Below are positions 1 to 11,233 of a DNA stretch of 64,000 nucleotides, piece after piece. Origin of the DNA: Carya illinoinensis (taxonomy: Eukaryota > Streptophyta > Magnoliopsida > Fagales > Juglandaceae); the NCBI RefSeq assembly GCF_018687715.1, contig NC_056752.1, positions 51,058,653 through 51,122,652 of the forward strand, given 5' to 3'. The number at the start of each line of letters is the position of its first letter. Within the stretch, counting starts at the first letter, position 1. Both the position numbers and the translations under genes were made by a program. Below the pieces are notes generated by a model. The model ran no database searches and had not been told where the DNA came from. It saw only the letters and a program-made list of their open reading frames with translations.

Positions 1-682
1 TGGCAATCGGTGGCAGTGGATCTATAAGCAAAATCTGTCCTCTAATGTGAAAGAAATTTTCATTCAATCCCATAAGGAACTGAATAACATGCTGTCTATG
101 TTGATATTCTAAAAAAAATTTGACAGCACCACAACTGCAAGATTTTAATGCTCTACACGTACAGTTGGGAATCTGATTGTAGTTAAGTAGTTCATCCCAT
201 AAGCACTTAAATTTTCGATAATAAGCACTTACAGATAACTGATCTTGTGATAGTGATGCAAGATCCTTCTGTAGTTGAAAAATTCTTGGCCCGTTTTCAT
301 GAGAAAATTGATTCTCTAATTCTTCCCACATTTCTTTTGCAGTTGTTGCATATATAATTGTTCCTGCAATGTCCTTTGAAATAGAGTTCAAGATCCAAGA
401 TAGTATCATGTTGTTGCATCGCTCCCATGATTCATACAAAGGATCAGAATCAGCTGGCTGTTGTATGACTCCACGGATGAACCCCATCTTGTTCTTTGCC
501 TTCAAGGCAATTTGCATTGATCTACACCATGTGTGGTAATTATCTCCCGTGAGGACTTGAGAAACCAACACAGAACTAGTCGAATCTCCATTCTGCAGAT
601 GATAGGGATCCGCTAGTTGATCACGCATGTAAACTGAACTAGAGTTCAGAACTGAATTAGAGTTTGGCATTTCATCAGCCAT
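1..682 (-). CDS. Copia retrotransposon gag, N-terminal part (runs off left edge)
   Basis: An uninterrupted frame starts at the ATG at 682 and stays open to the window edge (about 227 residues). It begins MADEMPNSNS and carries the plant Copia-like N-terminal block (LTGDNYHTWCRSMQIALKAK), then a UBN2/Retrotran_gag-type region with WEELENQF and FLMGLNENFFHIRGQIL followed by DPLP. Such proteins form the capsid of virus-like particles. The ATG lies about 36 bases inside an initiator-Met primer-binding site and an LTR, which supports this start. No stop or frameshift is visible, so this copy may be younger than the other two Copia elements here. Zinc knuckle, protease and pol would lie outside the window. 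Confidence 0.85.
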   Translation of the reverse strand, partial: MADEMPNSNSVLNSSSVYMRDQLADPYHLQNGDSTSSVLVSQVLTGDNYHTWCRSMQIALKAKNKMGFIRGVIQQPADSDPLYESWERCNNMILSWILNSISKDIAGTIIYATTAKEMWEELENQFSHENGPRIFQLQKDLASLSQDQLSVSAYYRKFKCLWDELLNYNQIPNCTCRALKSCSCGAVKFFLEYQHRQHVIQFLMGLNENFFHIRGQILLIDPLPPIA

Positions 683-717
683 CGCAGCAAAAAAAATGGA
701 ACCCTATAGTTTCATCA

Positions 718-726
718 CTGATACCA
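718..726 (-). other. Primer-binding site of the left Copia element
   Basis: Read on the minus strand this is TGGTATCAG, complementary to the 3' end of plant initiator tRNA-Met. It lies directly after the proposed end of the LTR and just before the gag ATG, as expected for Copia elements. Confidence 0.75.
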
Positions 727-904
727 TGTTGCAACTTAGAAAGATATGAAGTAAAGTCATCGACTGAGAAGAGGAAATCTGAAGTATGTATTATTTGGAG
801 TTACAACTCTGTATTTATACATGTAAAATACTGAAGGCTATAAAAGTAAATACATTATAGCCAACGTAACTAATTAACAGAATTGAACTAGTAACTAACT
901 AACA
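727..904 (-). mobile_element. 5' LTR of the left Copia element (178 bp)
   Basis: In plus orientation the segment begins TGTTGCAAC and ends CTAACTAACA, so it has TG...CA termini with TGTT/AACA inverted ends and directly abuts the primer-binding site. A TATA-like GTATAAATAC sits at 811-820 on the minus strand, a plausible retroelement promoter. The partner LTR is outside the window, so the outer boundary at 904 rests on the terminal motif alone; GAATG at 905-909 would be the target-site duplication. Confidence 0.6.
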
Positions 905-1005
905 GAATGAACTAGTTATTTAATATTTTTCATGTAAATTTCGTATTTACTCATTTTTATAAAAATAGTTATGCCCGACTTATGCACTTCATTACCGCAA
1001 AAATC

Positions 1006-1044
<39 letters not shown>

Positions 1045-1844
1045 CATGGAGTAGAGATTTCATATATATACATGATGGGCTTGCATGCAATATTTTGAAC
1101 TACTTAAAACGAATATATATCTCAGCATGCCTCTCATTTGACATTTGGGAATGTATTATATTTTCTTGTAATTGGTAATAACATTTAAAACACCTACGTA
1201 CACCAAGTCATCGTACGTACGTACTCATGTGCATGTATATCTATATATGGACGTCGTAAATTAAGTACTAGTGCGCGCATGGTGTTTCCCACTAAATTAA
1301 TAAGACGATTGATTTATTATTTGTTTTTCATTTACTTAATTAATTATTTTAGTATTGGCCGGGTAGGTCATTAATATTGATTGTAATTAAGTTGATGGCT
1401 TTGTTTCTTTAATGCAATAATAGAAATAAAAACTTAGATGATTAAGCTGATCATCGATGATCTCTTTGTGCAAATCAAATATACTATATATATATATATA
1501 GGGACCGATCGAGCTAGCTTGCAATTAATGGATTTTAATCCAAGAGATGACAATCACTCCGTTAAAGCATTCTTAGTGTCCTGGCCGGCCAGCTAGCTAG
1601 CTTGATTCAAGAAAAGAACTAAACAACACGGATCGTAATTGATTATGGTTCTAGTGGACCCGTGGATCAGCCATTCTTTCAAATGAATAATCGGCAAGAT
1701 CGTGAAATTTATTAAATAAATAAATAAATAACTTAACCGGCCATAAAAAGATCTTGAAAATAATCATCAACCTTTTGTCAACATCCTTGAGATCAGTTTC
1801 TTAGCTAGCTAATCTTCCTAAGGAATCAAAGGATCGATGCTCTT

Positions 1845-1909
<65 letters not shown>

Positions 1910-2243
1910 ATAATTCAGCTTTAAATTTGTTCGGAAATAAGGTTCAGCTTACAGTTTATTTTTGTAATTTTCGATCTTCAAGATTATTTGAACCTAAGAA
2001 CGGACGGACCTACCGGACCTACATTATATTAACGGGGGCACAGCCTTTCACAAATGTTTATATATATATATATATAAGTGTCATAGCCATAAAGATCAGA
2101 TTATATTTTAAAAGTAAACTCATAAATTTTGTAGTTAAAGTATTTCTCTGCATGTGTATATATATATACAGGAGGTATTATTTTGCATGAACTCACAAAT
2201 TCCTTTTGAGTTCTAACCCTTTATTTCAAACACACAACACCCC

Positions 2244-2244
<1 letters not shown>

Positions 2245-2288
<44 letters not shown>
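2245..2288. repeat. 44-base homopolymer of C
   Basis: An unbroken run of 44 C residues preceded by CACACAACACCCCA and followed by an A-rich tract. Such long C runs are rare in plant DNA. Confidence 0.9.
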
Positions 2289-2290
<2 letters not shown>

Positions 2291-2297
2291 CAAAAAA

Positions 2298-2329
<32 letters not shown>

Positions 2330-2375
2330 TAAGTTTGAATTGTATGCATAATACATGATAGAATAATATTATTAG

Positions 2376-2531
2376 GTATAAGTCTCAAATAGACAAGTTC
2401 CATATAAGCCATTTGTAAAAAAAGTATAGTCCACTAATAAAAAATAGTTTTTTTTTTCACTTTTTTATTTTTTATTTTTTTATTTTTAATGTGGGATCCA
2501 CTTTTGAGACTTGTCTATTTAGAACTTATAC
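2376..2531. mobile_element. MITE-like element, 156 bp
   Basis: The ends are inverted copies: GTATAAGTCTCAAATAGACA on the left, and on the right the complement reads GTATAAGTTCTAAATAGACA. The interior is A/T-rich with no coding capacity. I could not assign a superfamily, because no clear target duplication is visible. Confidence 0.65.
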
Positions 2532-2649
2532 AAATAATTTCTTTACATGATATATAGGGCACTAATTCTGGAATTCTTATGAGCTCCCCAGCCAAAGTTC
2601 TTAAAATCCCCATATGCCAAAGACCAATAAACATCTATATCCGTGTGAA

Positions 2650-2680
<31 letters not shown>

Positions 2681-2682
2681 AA

Positions 2683-2965
2683 GTATAAGAGATTTTATTG
2701 AAATAAATGTATAGGCGAAGCCAATCATATACACAAGAAGTATAAAAAAAAAAAAACACTTAAATACATTCTAGAAAACGGAAAGTGACATCAGAAAATC
2801 ATGAACAGAAGGACCATTAATATTCCCTAAAACTGAAAACCAAGATAGTAAGGAATGGACAAACAAATTTTAGATTTGTTCTAAAGAATGTTCTTTATCA
2901 TTAAAATACCGCTCATTTCCTTCCATCCAAATACACTACATAAGACACGAGGGGATAATCTTCCA
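2683..2965 (-). pseudogene. LINE 3'-end fragment (zf-RVT tail)
   Basis: On the minus strand a decayed frame reads WALWKIIPSCLM, stop, CIWMEGNERYFNDKEHSLEQI, stop, then LLSWFSVLGNINGPSVHDFL. This is the conserved C-terminal tail of plant LINE reverse transcriptases. It is followed by a typical LINE 3' untranslated stretch (TTGGCTTCGCCTATA, then AATAAAATCTCTTATA). It is a 5'-truncated, dead insertion. Confidence 0.7.
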
Positions 2966-3641
2966 CAACGCGCCCACTTGAGAACCAATTAAATACTATA
3001 AGAAACAGGCCTCCTTACGATTTACTATGGCAAGATAAAAAGTATTTATATAATTCACCATTTACTATTATATGGAACTAAGTTTAAGAAAGTTTGTCAA
3101 TTATGTTTTACATGATAAAGCTGGCGTAGAAAGTTCAAACGCATATAGAGATCGAGAGTACTGTATGTATGCTAATTTGTACTTACGTACTTGCATCTGT
3201 TGACCCTCTACACAAAAGATCATCATTCCATCCTGCTTGAACCTATATATGCATGATTGGATTTGAATATACACACACACACACACAAGCAATTGCTTAA
3301 ATATTTCAAGTTCAACTATATATGCGTACGTATTATATATGTTTTGGATTATTATATGCTATTCTGAATTTGAATCATGTAGGTAGTACTGTTAATTAAG
3401 GAGCCCATCAATGAATCAAGGATCAGCTGCCTTTTTTGTATGTATTCTGTTACATGTCAATGCAACCATTATATATGAAGTAGACTTCGAGTTTGAACAG
3501 TAAATTAGATAAATTAATGTTAAATAATAATTGAGTTATTAAATTAAATTTCTTATAAATATTATATATAGCTTTTGAAATTATAAGCATAGTCTAATTA
3601 GTTAAATATCCTAATATTCTAAATGCACACTTTAACTTGGC

Positions 3642-3848
3642 TAGGTTTGGATATACAAACACTCTTAACCCATCTCATGATAATCTCATCTTATCATTAC
3701 AATTTTTTTAAATTTTTATACAAAATATAATAAACAATTCAACATTTTCAAATTCAAAAATAATAATAATATTCTAACAATATTTTATTCAATTTTTAAC
3801 TTTCATCTAAAACTATCTCATCTCACTATCAAAACTTCACATTAGACG
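3642..3848. mobile_element. Tourist-like MITE, family A, copy 1
   Basis: It begins near CTAGGTTTGGATATAC and contains the family hallmarks CATCTCATGATAATCTCATC, CAAAATATAATAAACAATTC and a terminal CTATCTCATCTCACTATC. The same blocks recur at 3975, 14826, 15445, 46972 (inverted) and 61409. Confidence 0.65.
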
Positions 3849-3974
3849 GGTACTAGCTAGTACGTTTGAAATGGAAGTACTTTTATTTCTGATCAATCAA
3901 CAATATGCAGGATAAATCAATCTCATGAACAAATATATTAGAATGCAATATTAATTGCGTGCATTCATTTTAGA

Positions 3975-4174
3975 GTTCATTTAGATTCATAGAGTGTTTT
4001 ATCTCATTACATCATTACAATTTTTTAAAATTCTTATACAAAATATAATAAACAATTCAATTTTTTTAAATCTCAATTCAATTTTTTTAAATTTTAAAAT
4101 AATAATAATATTAAAAAATAATATTTTATTTAACTTTTAAATTTTATCTAAAATCTTATCTGAATCTAAACGAG
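3975..4174. mobile_element. Tourist-like MITE, family A, copy 2
   Basis: It starts GAGTTCATTTAGATTCA and ends CTGAATCTAAACGAG, an imperfect inverted pair of about 16 bases. The interior shares ATTACAATTTTTTAAAATTC and ATAATAAACAATTCAA with the other family members. Confidence 0.65.
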
Positions 4175-4866
4175 TCGTAATTCTCCAAATAGTACATGAC
4201 TGTCATATGTGATATGTCTACTTCATTCAGCCACTTGGATTTTGTATTTTTGTTTCTTTGAGAGAATCATTGCACCAGGATCAAATAAAGTAAGCATGCA
4301 TATATATATATATATATATATATACACGCGCGTTATTGATACAATAATATTAATTATATCTCGCTCAGAAAGGAAAAAAAACACTATCATATTCTACCCC
4401 TACCCAACTATAACCCCAAAACAATCCCTAAGGTACAACAAAATATTAGGAAGTAAGCTCCTACATATATACCATTAATTTATGGCTGAAAACGCTGCCT
4501 ACCAGCTTTCGTGTCCCACTTTAAAAAAGTAAAAAGCAGGAATAAAAAAAATACTAATTAATAAATGAAACGAGAAAATGGAAAAGAGAAGATCAAACAT
4601 ATGCAAGTTTCTGAACCCCACTTCTATAAAATTCTTTTAAGATCAAGACTTAAGTTTCTCCAACCTCATCAAGAAAGCAAAAAAACTCTCAAATGCTTTT
4701 GCAAAGGCTTGCTTGGGTCATATAAGGAAAGATGGCAAAGTGAAGAGAGGGTAAAAGAGATCAAAAGGAAAGCAAAGGAAAGGGAAGGACATTTTTTCTT
4801 TTTCTTTTTAGTTCTCTTGAAGGCATGAATTGAAGTGCTTACAGAGGGTCTTGATCAGTGCAACAA

Positions 4867-7625
4867 ATGATGGCTGGAAACCCTAACTGGTGGAGCATGC
4901 ATCCACCTTCTCTCCTTACTCAATATGCGCTTGCATCTTCTTCACTTCCTTTGAATCCTTTGGCAGACAACCAAGAGCCTCCACAGTCATGGAGCCAACT
5001 AATAATGTAAACCCCTCCTGATCTAGCTCTGCCTTTTGTCAAGTATATATCTCTTTATTGGCTTTCATATGGTTTTAGGATTTTTAATATATGAGTCATT
5101 ATGTTTTCAAGTCTTTGTTAAACAAGATAAACTTCTGTTTCTCATGGATTCTTGATCTAGAGTCTGAGCTCCTCTCATCTCTCTCTCTCTCTCTCTCTCT
5201 GCTTACTATTTCTTTCTTCTTCTTAGCTTCACCTGGGTTTTGATTTTTTTACTGAAATGCGTTTGCGGGTGGGTTTCATTTTCTTGATTGACTGTTTTTT
5301 CAGAGGAGGAATTTCGCCTGGAGATGACGATAGGTTTGGTCCGAGTCATTTTCAAAATAGGAAGGTAGAAAATTGGGAGGACCAAATCTTAAATCCATCT
5401 CCAAGGGTTCCTGTTCTTGATGTGATAAAGCAAGAGGCTTCCCAAAACAGCAACTTGTACAGTCACGGAGAGGAAGAATTTCAGGCAGCTCGATCTGCTT
5501 GGTCACAAGTCATGCCAGTTTCTTCCCCGGGGTCATATGCCACTAGTTTCAGTAATAATGATATATATGACTTCACTTATAACAAGATGAATAGCAGGAA
5601 TCAACATCCAGATCATTCATCTGAGGTAAGAAAGATTATTTGAAAAAAAAAAAAAAAGTTATACGTTTCCTGAACATATATTTTCTGATCTGCTGCTCCC
5701 TTTGCCTAGAGTGCTAGCACAACCACTGGTGGGGTACATAAGAAGGCTAGGGTTCAGTCTTCTTCAAGCCAAAAACCTCTGAAGGTGACCGAGAATCTCT
5801 CTCCGTGTGTCTGCTTGTGTTTATGTTCTTGCTGTGTGAGAGTGTCTTTCTTGTTTGTCTATTTCTTTAAGCATGCATTATTCTTCTGCTAGTAAGTAGT
5901 AACCATCCATCATCAGGAGGGAGAAAAGGAAGAAGAAAGGTGGAAAGAAAGCAAAACGGAATGATAATTGACAGCCCTTGTCCGAACTGGTTAAACAAAA
6001 CAAAGTTATATTCTGTTCTTCCTTGTGTTTATTGTGAAGCAGGTGAGAAAGGAGAAGCTAGGAGATAGAATAACTGCCCTGCACCAGCTAGTTTCCCCAT
6101 TTGGAAAGGTAATCCAAACCCCGCTCCCCTTCACCCGCTTACTGAGCGCAAGATATTATCAAACAAATGGTTTTGTTTTTCTCGTTCTTTTTTCCTTTCC
6201 AAAAAATTGACGATAAATCAAGGTAAAGAGAAAAAAACTTTCGCTCTTATTGCTAGCGACTTTATTCTTTTTTTCTTTACGGATTCTCTTTTAGCAATAA
6301 AAAGATCATAAAGATGACTTGGGGTGTTGTGATGTGTTTCCCTTTTGCAGACTGACACTGCTTCTGTTTTGTTAGAAGCCATTGGCTATATCAGATTCCT
6401 TCTGGGTCAAATTGAGGTGATGTTCCTTCTACATATTATACTCTGCAGGAGACTTGTAATCAGAAAGAGCATGCAGTTAAAGTTTCGATTATTCATGCTT
6501 TTTTCTAAACATTCTTTAGTCATGGAAGTCATAAATAATTTTATTCTTTTTTCTCTCCCCAATGCAGGCCCTCAGCTCCCCTTACTTTGGTAACACATCA
6601 AACAATCTGCGCAATCAGCAGTGTGTAAGTACCCATGTATATTCACGATTTCCCAAAGATTCAAAAATCCTCTTCTCTCTCTCTCTCTTAAATACAGACA
6701 TACGCACGCACGCACAAAGAATGCACAGGCTAGGTTTCCTGAAGCATAATCTCTAGATCTATAAATGACAAGAGAAAAATTGTTTTAGGTTCAAGGAGAA
6801 AGAAACTGCGTATTTCCCGAAGACCCCGGACAGGTATGCTTTATTGGATCCGTCACCTACTTAAAAGCAAGTAGAGGAGGCTTTGCCATTGGAAAGAATC
6901 TTATGAACTTAAATATTCATAAAAAAAGGCATTAATGAAACAACAAGGTTCTCAGCTTTATAAAACTTAAAATAAATTTTAAATAAAGTATAATTTGTGA
7001 CAGCCTAATGACTTTAGAATCGTGAAAGGCATGAGAAAAGATGGAAAATACTAATACTTTTCCCATTTTTGGCCCATCTAGTTGGTGAACGACGCCTGCC
7101 TCAAAAGAAAGGGATCAGCTGCTAACCTGCAGGTATATATTCTTTCATTTTTATACTAGTATTTATAAAAGATGTTTCTTGAAAAAGTTCCACCTTAATT
7201 CGTTTGACTTTACGTACTTGTTCATTGAAAAATTATTTAGCATGTATAAAAATCATTATTGTCATCGCCATCATTGCTATTATTAATATTACTATATATA
7301 TATATATATTAGTGATCATTGCAAGAAACTTTCGCATAAATTAGTGATCGATCATTAAGATATGTGTATATATATAACTTAAGTCCTGAATCCTTAATTG
7401 TTTATTTACAATGCTATTAATTAGATGGTATATATATAACTGCAGGCTTCCCAATATTCTTATGTATAATTTTAACGATATATCTATCAGGATTCCCAAG
7501 ATAAACCCCCGAAGGAGGACCTAAGGAGTAGAGGGTTGTGCTTGGTTCCTGTGTCTTGCACTCAGCATGTTGGAAGTGACAATGGTGCTGATTATTGGGC
7601 TCCGGCTTTCGGCAGTGGGTTTTGA
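4867..7625 (+). CDS. bHLH68: bHLH68-like atypical bHLH transcription factor
   Basis: Nine coding exons join in one frame: 4867-5006, 5304-5625, 5710-5784, 6043-6108, 6351-6416, 6568-6624, 6789-6833, 7082-7132 and 7491-7625, giving 318 residues with GT-AG introns throughout. The helix-loop-helix spans about residues 179-228 ([40 protein letters not shown]). The classical basic-region residues are absent, as in the plant group containing bHLH68 and bHLH133. The conserved start (AGNPNWW), the FPEDPGQL block and the ending [20 protein letters not shown] all match bHLH68-type proteins. It is expected to act in the nucleus, probably as a dimer. Two ATGs are adjacent (4867 and 4870); I used the first. 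A close paralogue of this group is the main alternative. Confidence 0.88.
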
Positions 7626-10600
7626 TGTACAGTTAAGCAAGCAGCATATCATCATGTATATATATGTTGCTGGAGCTTAATTATAATATGCATGATCTCA
7701 TGTAATGCTATAACATCATGAGCAGTCAGTCTGCAGTAAGCCAAGGCTGAGTGCTCATTATGCTATGCATTCTAGATCATTCAAAGCTAGCGTTATTAAT
7801 AATTATCACTTCGATCCATTCTTAACAGTTTGATCAGTACGTACGCTCTAGATCATCTCTAATTTCAGATCATTATTATTAATAGTTTGTATCTTATTTT
7901 TCCTTTCAAGCCATAATCTCTGATACAAAGCTGCTTCTAATTCGTACGTGTATGCCAAGTTCTCAAAAATTGGTATCTTAATTAATGTAGGAAGAATGTT
8001 CTGATCTCGATCTCTCTCACTGATCGAGCTTCATCATTTTTTATAATTTCTTGTCATATTTCTTTCTTTCATCAGTTCATCCGGCTCTGTTGGAATATTT
8101 TCGCCGAGGTAAATAATTAAGGTAAGAATTAAATTTATCTAGCTTACAGATTCGGGCTGTCACATCAATATATTATAAGGTAATTAGATAATGATCATCA
8201 ACTGAACAGCTAGCGAGCGGTAATTAGTATATATGAGAAATGATTTCAATAGATAAGTCTCGCTTAAATTTAAGTAATTTCTACATGAATTATATCTCAT
8301 AATGTAAGTACGTAGATATATAGATCATGTCGATCATCGACCAGAACATGAAAAAATAACGGTCCTAATTTAATTGGATATTGCTACTGGATCGATCGCT
8401 ACATCAATATTATTTAAGCGCCAATATAATTAATCAAGTGTGTTATATATATATATATATAGTCATCATGCATGCGTACCCAAAAGTATTAATTATTACT
8501 TTAATTATAACTGCAATAATTAATTAAGTATGCATTTGCATATTCTTTAATTCGTTTTCTTCTAATTAATTTTCATTTGTCTCTTTATGAGTTTTTCACA
8601 ACTTTAATTCCATATATAAAAATAAAAAGGAAAGTTCCAAATTTCACCGATAAATGAACCTACACATATAAATTAATTAATTTGTATCCTAAACTACCAT
8701 ATATGCAGCAATAAGATTGATAACATTAAAGTTCCATATATGTGGCCAATTTTCGTTCGGTGAAATTTTAATATTATATATATATATGGATAGTTAATTC
8801 ATGAATTATTAGCAAATTAAATTTCTTTCAATTTTAAGTAACATATATATAATTAAAAATAAGTAATAGTTTGTCGATTAAATGAGCAAATATTTTATTT
8901 TCAAATCAATGCATAGAGCACACGTAAATTATTTATAAGATATAATTTAATTTAAAATCTAAATTTTAAAATCTAAGTCTTATGAATCAAATTCTATCAT
9001 TTAAGTGATATATATATATATTGTATGCTTTATATATACCAACTTAAAAATAAAATAACTCTTAGAATTATATACCAATATTTTATATATATATATATTG
9101 ATGATGACCATCAGGCAAATGCTTGGTATGGGATCAGAAAAGAAGAAAGAAGACAAGAAGATAAAGGCCAAGCAACCACGATATAAGAAAAGTGGTCGAC
9201 GCCAGCTAGCTAGCTGGCCACCTTAATTCTTCTCTTTGTAACATCACATAAGTCAGAATTTCTCTCACAAAAAGTTAGAGATGCTAACTTTAAGCCAGAA
9301 AATGTATTCTCTTCTTCTGAAAACTGGTCTTTTCAAAGTTAGTGATCTGCCAACTTTAAGTCATAAAGTTGGTCGCTGAAGTTACGACCTGAACGTACGG
9401 TTTTCATGAGTTTTATTCCTTGGAGCTATGTATATGCATGCCCACTTTCCCCTGGTTATGATCTCTTGCTGCGCGCAGGCATATATATATATATATATAT
9501 ATATCATGTTGCTCGATCTGCAGGTTTGGACATCGATCAGGCCGTAGCCCTATTGACTCAATATTTTTGGTTGCATCCATCCCCCCCAGCCCTTATTTTG
9601 ATTCACTTCTTCTCTATATATTATTCACAGAGATCGTCGAGCTTATACACACACGCACATATATGACTACTCTACATGTACGTACTCTTATTATCATCAT
9701 CATCATCATCATTATTACCATATACCTTTAATTTGATATTTTCAAAGATCAGAAAGCATGGGGCATGATTCCGCCTCATGAATCCGCAAAAGTCTGCATG
9801 AATAAAACAAATTTTATATATATGCTTTTACGCAAGGTCGTGTCCATGTTTTCATTTTTCTTGCAACATTCCTTTTCATGATCTTTGCTTGCTGATCATG
9901 CAGGAACTTTCTCTGAGAACTCATTATATATATATATAGCAGCAAGCCAGCCCATGTTTTTACCTGATCGATCGGCCATTTCTATATATATATCTTACTG
10001 GAAAGACGTTGGATAAAACATCAGAGAATTATCATTTGCCTGTAGGGCTGCCAGACCCTGATCATGCATGTGGGGGGACGGGGGGTGGGGTGGATCATCC
10101 GATGATCATCAGTAATGACTTATAATTTGGACCCCATTTTTCGGGTCTTTCTGAAGAGTGAAGCCACTTTTGTAGATTGCAATCAAGTTCTGTATATATG
10201 CATGTGGCCCGCTGTCTCCCTCGCACATGCGCGAGCTTCCGCTGGCTGGCTGGCACCTTCGTAATCCTGACGTTATATATTGCATCAAATCCAGCCATGC
10301 GACTGTTTTTTTTTTTTTTTTTTTTTTTTTTTTTCTGTTGAGATGGAAGATGATTTTCTACCACTTCAATCGAAATCAATAAAAAGTACGTACACATGAT
10401 GCTGCTCACTGCCCAGAACTAGTTTGCTTTCCGTTTGCTAGCTCTAACGTACTAGCATTTTCTATTGAAGACAACAAATTTTCCTGCTCTTAACTCGGTC
10501 AATCTTTGAATTACGCTCCAATCTTTGGATTAATATTATCTTTAATTTGTTCATATGAAAAGTTGCTCCAAAATGACTATTAAGAGATCGGTCTATCCCT

Positions 10601-11233
10601 TTTGAGTATAATAAAATTTAGTCCTATTTTGCAAATTTAAAAGATTTTTTTTTTCTCCAAATTTTTAAAAGATATATATGTATGTGTGTGTGTGTGTATA
10701 TATATAAATGAGTTTATAAATACATCCCTATAAACTAAACACTGTAGTTGGAATTCCTCAGAACATGATTGTAGTTGTTCATGAGGTACACTACTCGATT
10801 CTCTAAATAATTGAACAATAATGTTTAATTAATTAATTACTAAAAAAATGCGATAAACAAATAGAATTTCGAGAATGTTAGGTAACAACATATAAAAAAA
10901 TAAAAAACAAAAATAAGTGGATAAAGACAACATAATTAAATATTAATTAAATTAGTTTGTTAGTTTTATACGTTTTGCCTTTTTTTTTTATCTTTTTAAT
11001 TTTTATCATTTATTCTTTAAGAAGAAAAATTTTAAATTGAAAAAATCACAAAATGGCAAAAAAAAAAAAAAAAAAGAGGAAAAAGAAAGAAAGAGTAGCA
11101 ACAAGTATTGGGTGTGGATAATCGGGGGGGGGGAGTAGATGCCGTCGGAATCTCGGACTTCCTACTCCGTTTAAAATTTTCCAGCACTTAACTAGTAGCT
11201 CTTTGGTTTTGGAAGAAACAGCGGCTTTAGGAC
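7626..11233. other. AT-rich intergenic region
   Basis: I see no gene. The first few hundred bases are presumably the 3' untranslated region of the bHLH68-like gene. The rest is AT-rich with many short TA repeats, a run of 29 T at 10306-10334, and a G-rich spot near 10070-10092. The last part is the promoter side of the isochorismatase-like gene. Confidence 0.6.

Larger units (their letters stand above)
905..4866. other. AT-rich intergenic region with microsatellites
   Basis: No gene is supported here. The stretch holds (TA)n at 1009-1039, (CT)30 at 1849-1908, a 44-base C tract at 2245-2288, (AT)n near 2650-2677, (CA)n at 3271-3288 and (AT)n near 4299-4324, plus the MITE and LINE fragments listed separately. 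The last 300 bases before 4867 are the probable promoter and 5' leader of the bHLH68-like gene. Confidence 0.7.

Noticed and set aside
1837..2190. Open frame with a long Leu-Ser repeat
   Set aside because: It is a translated (CT)n microsatellite followed by AT-rich sequence.
9406..9666. Open frame of 86 codons
   Set aside because: Spans a TA repeat and has no similarity to a known family, and there is no splice or gene context.
10306..10334. Poly-T run as the reversed poly-A tail of a retroposed sequence
   Set aside because: No coding or LINE 3' sequence is recognisable next to it and no target duplication was found.
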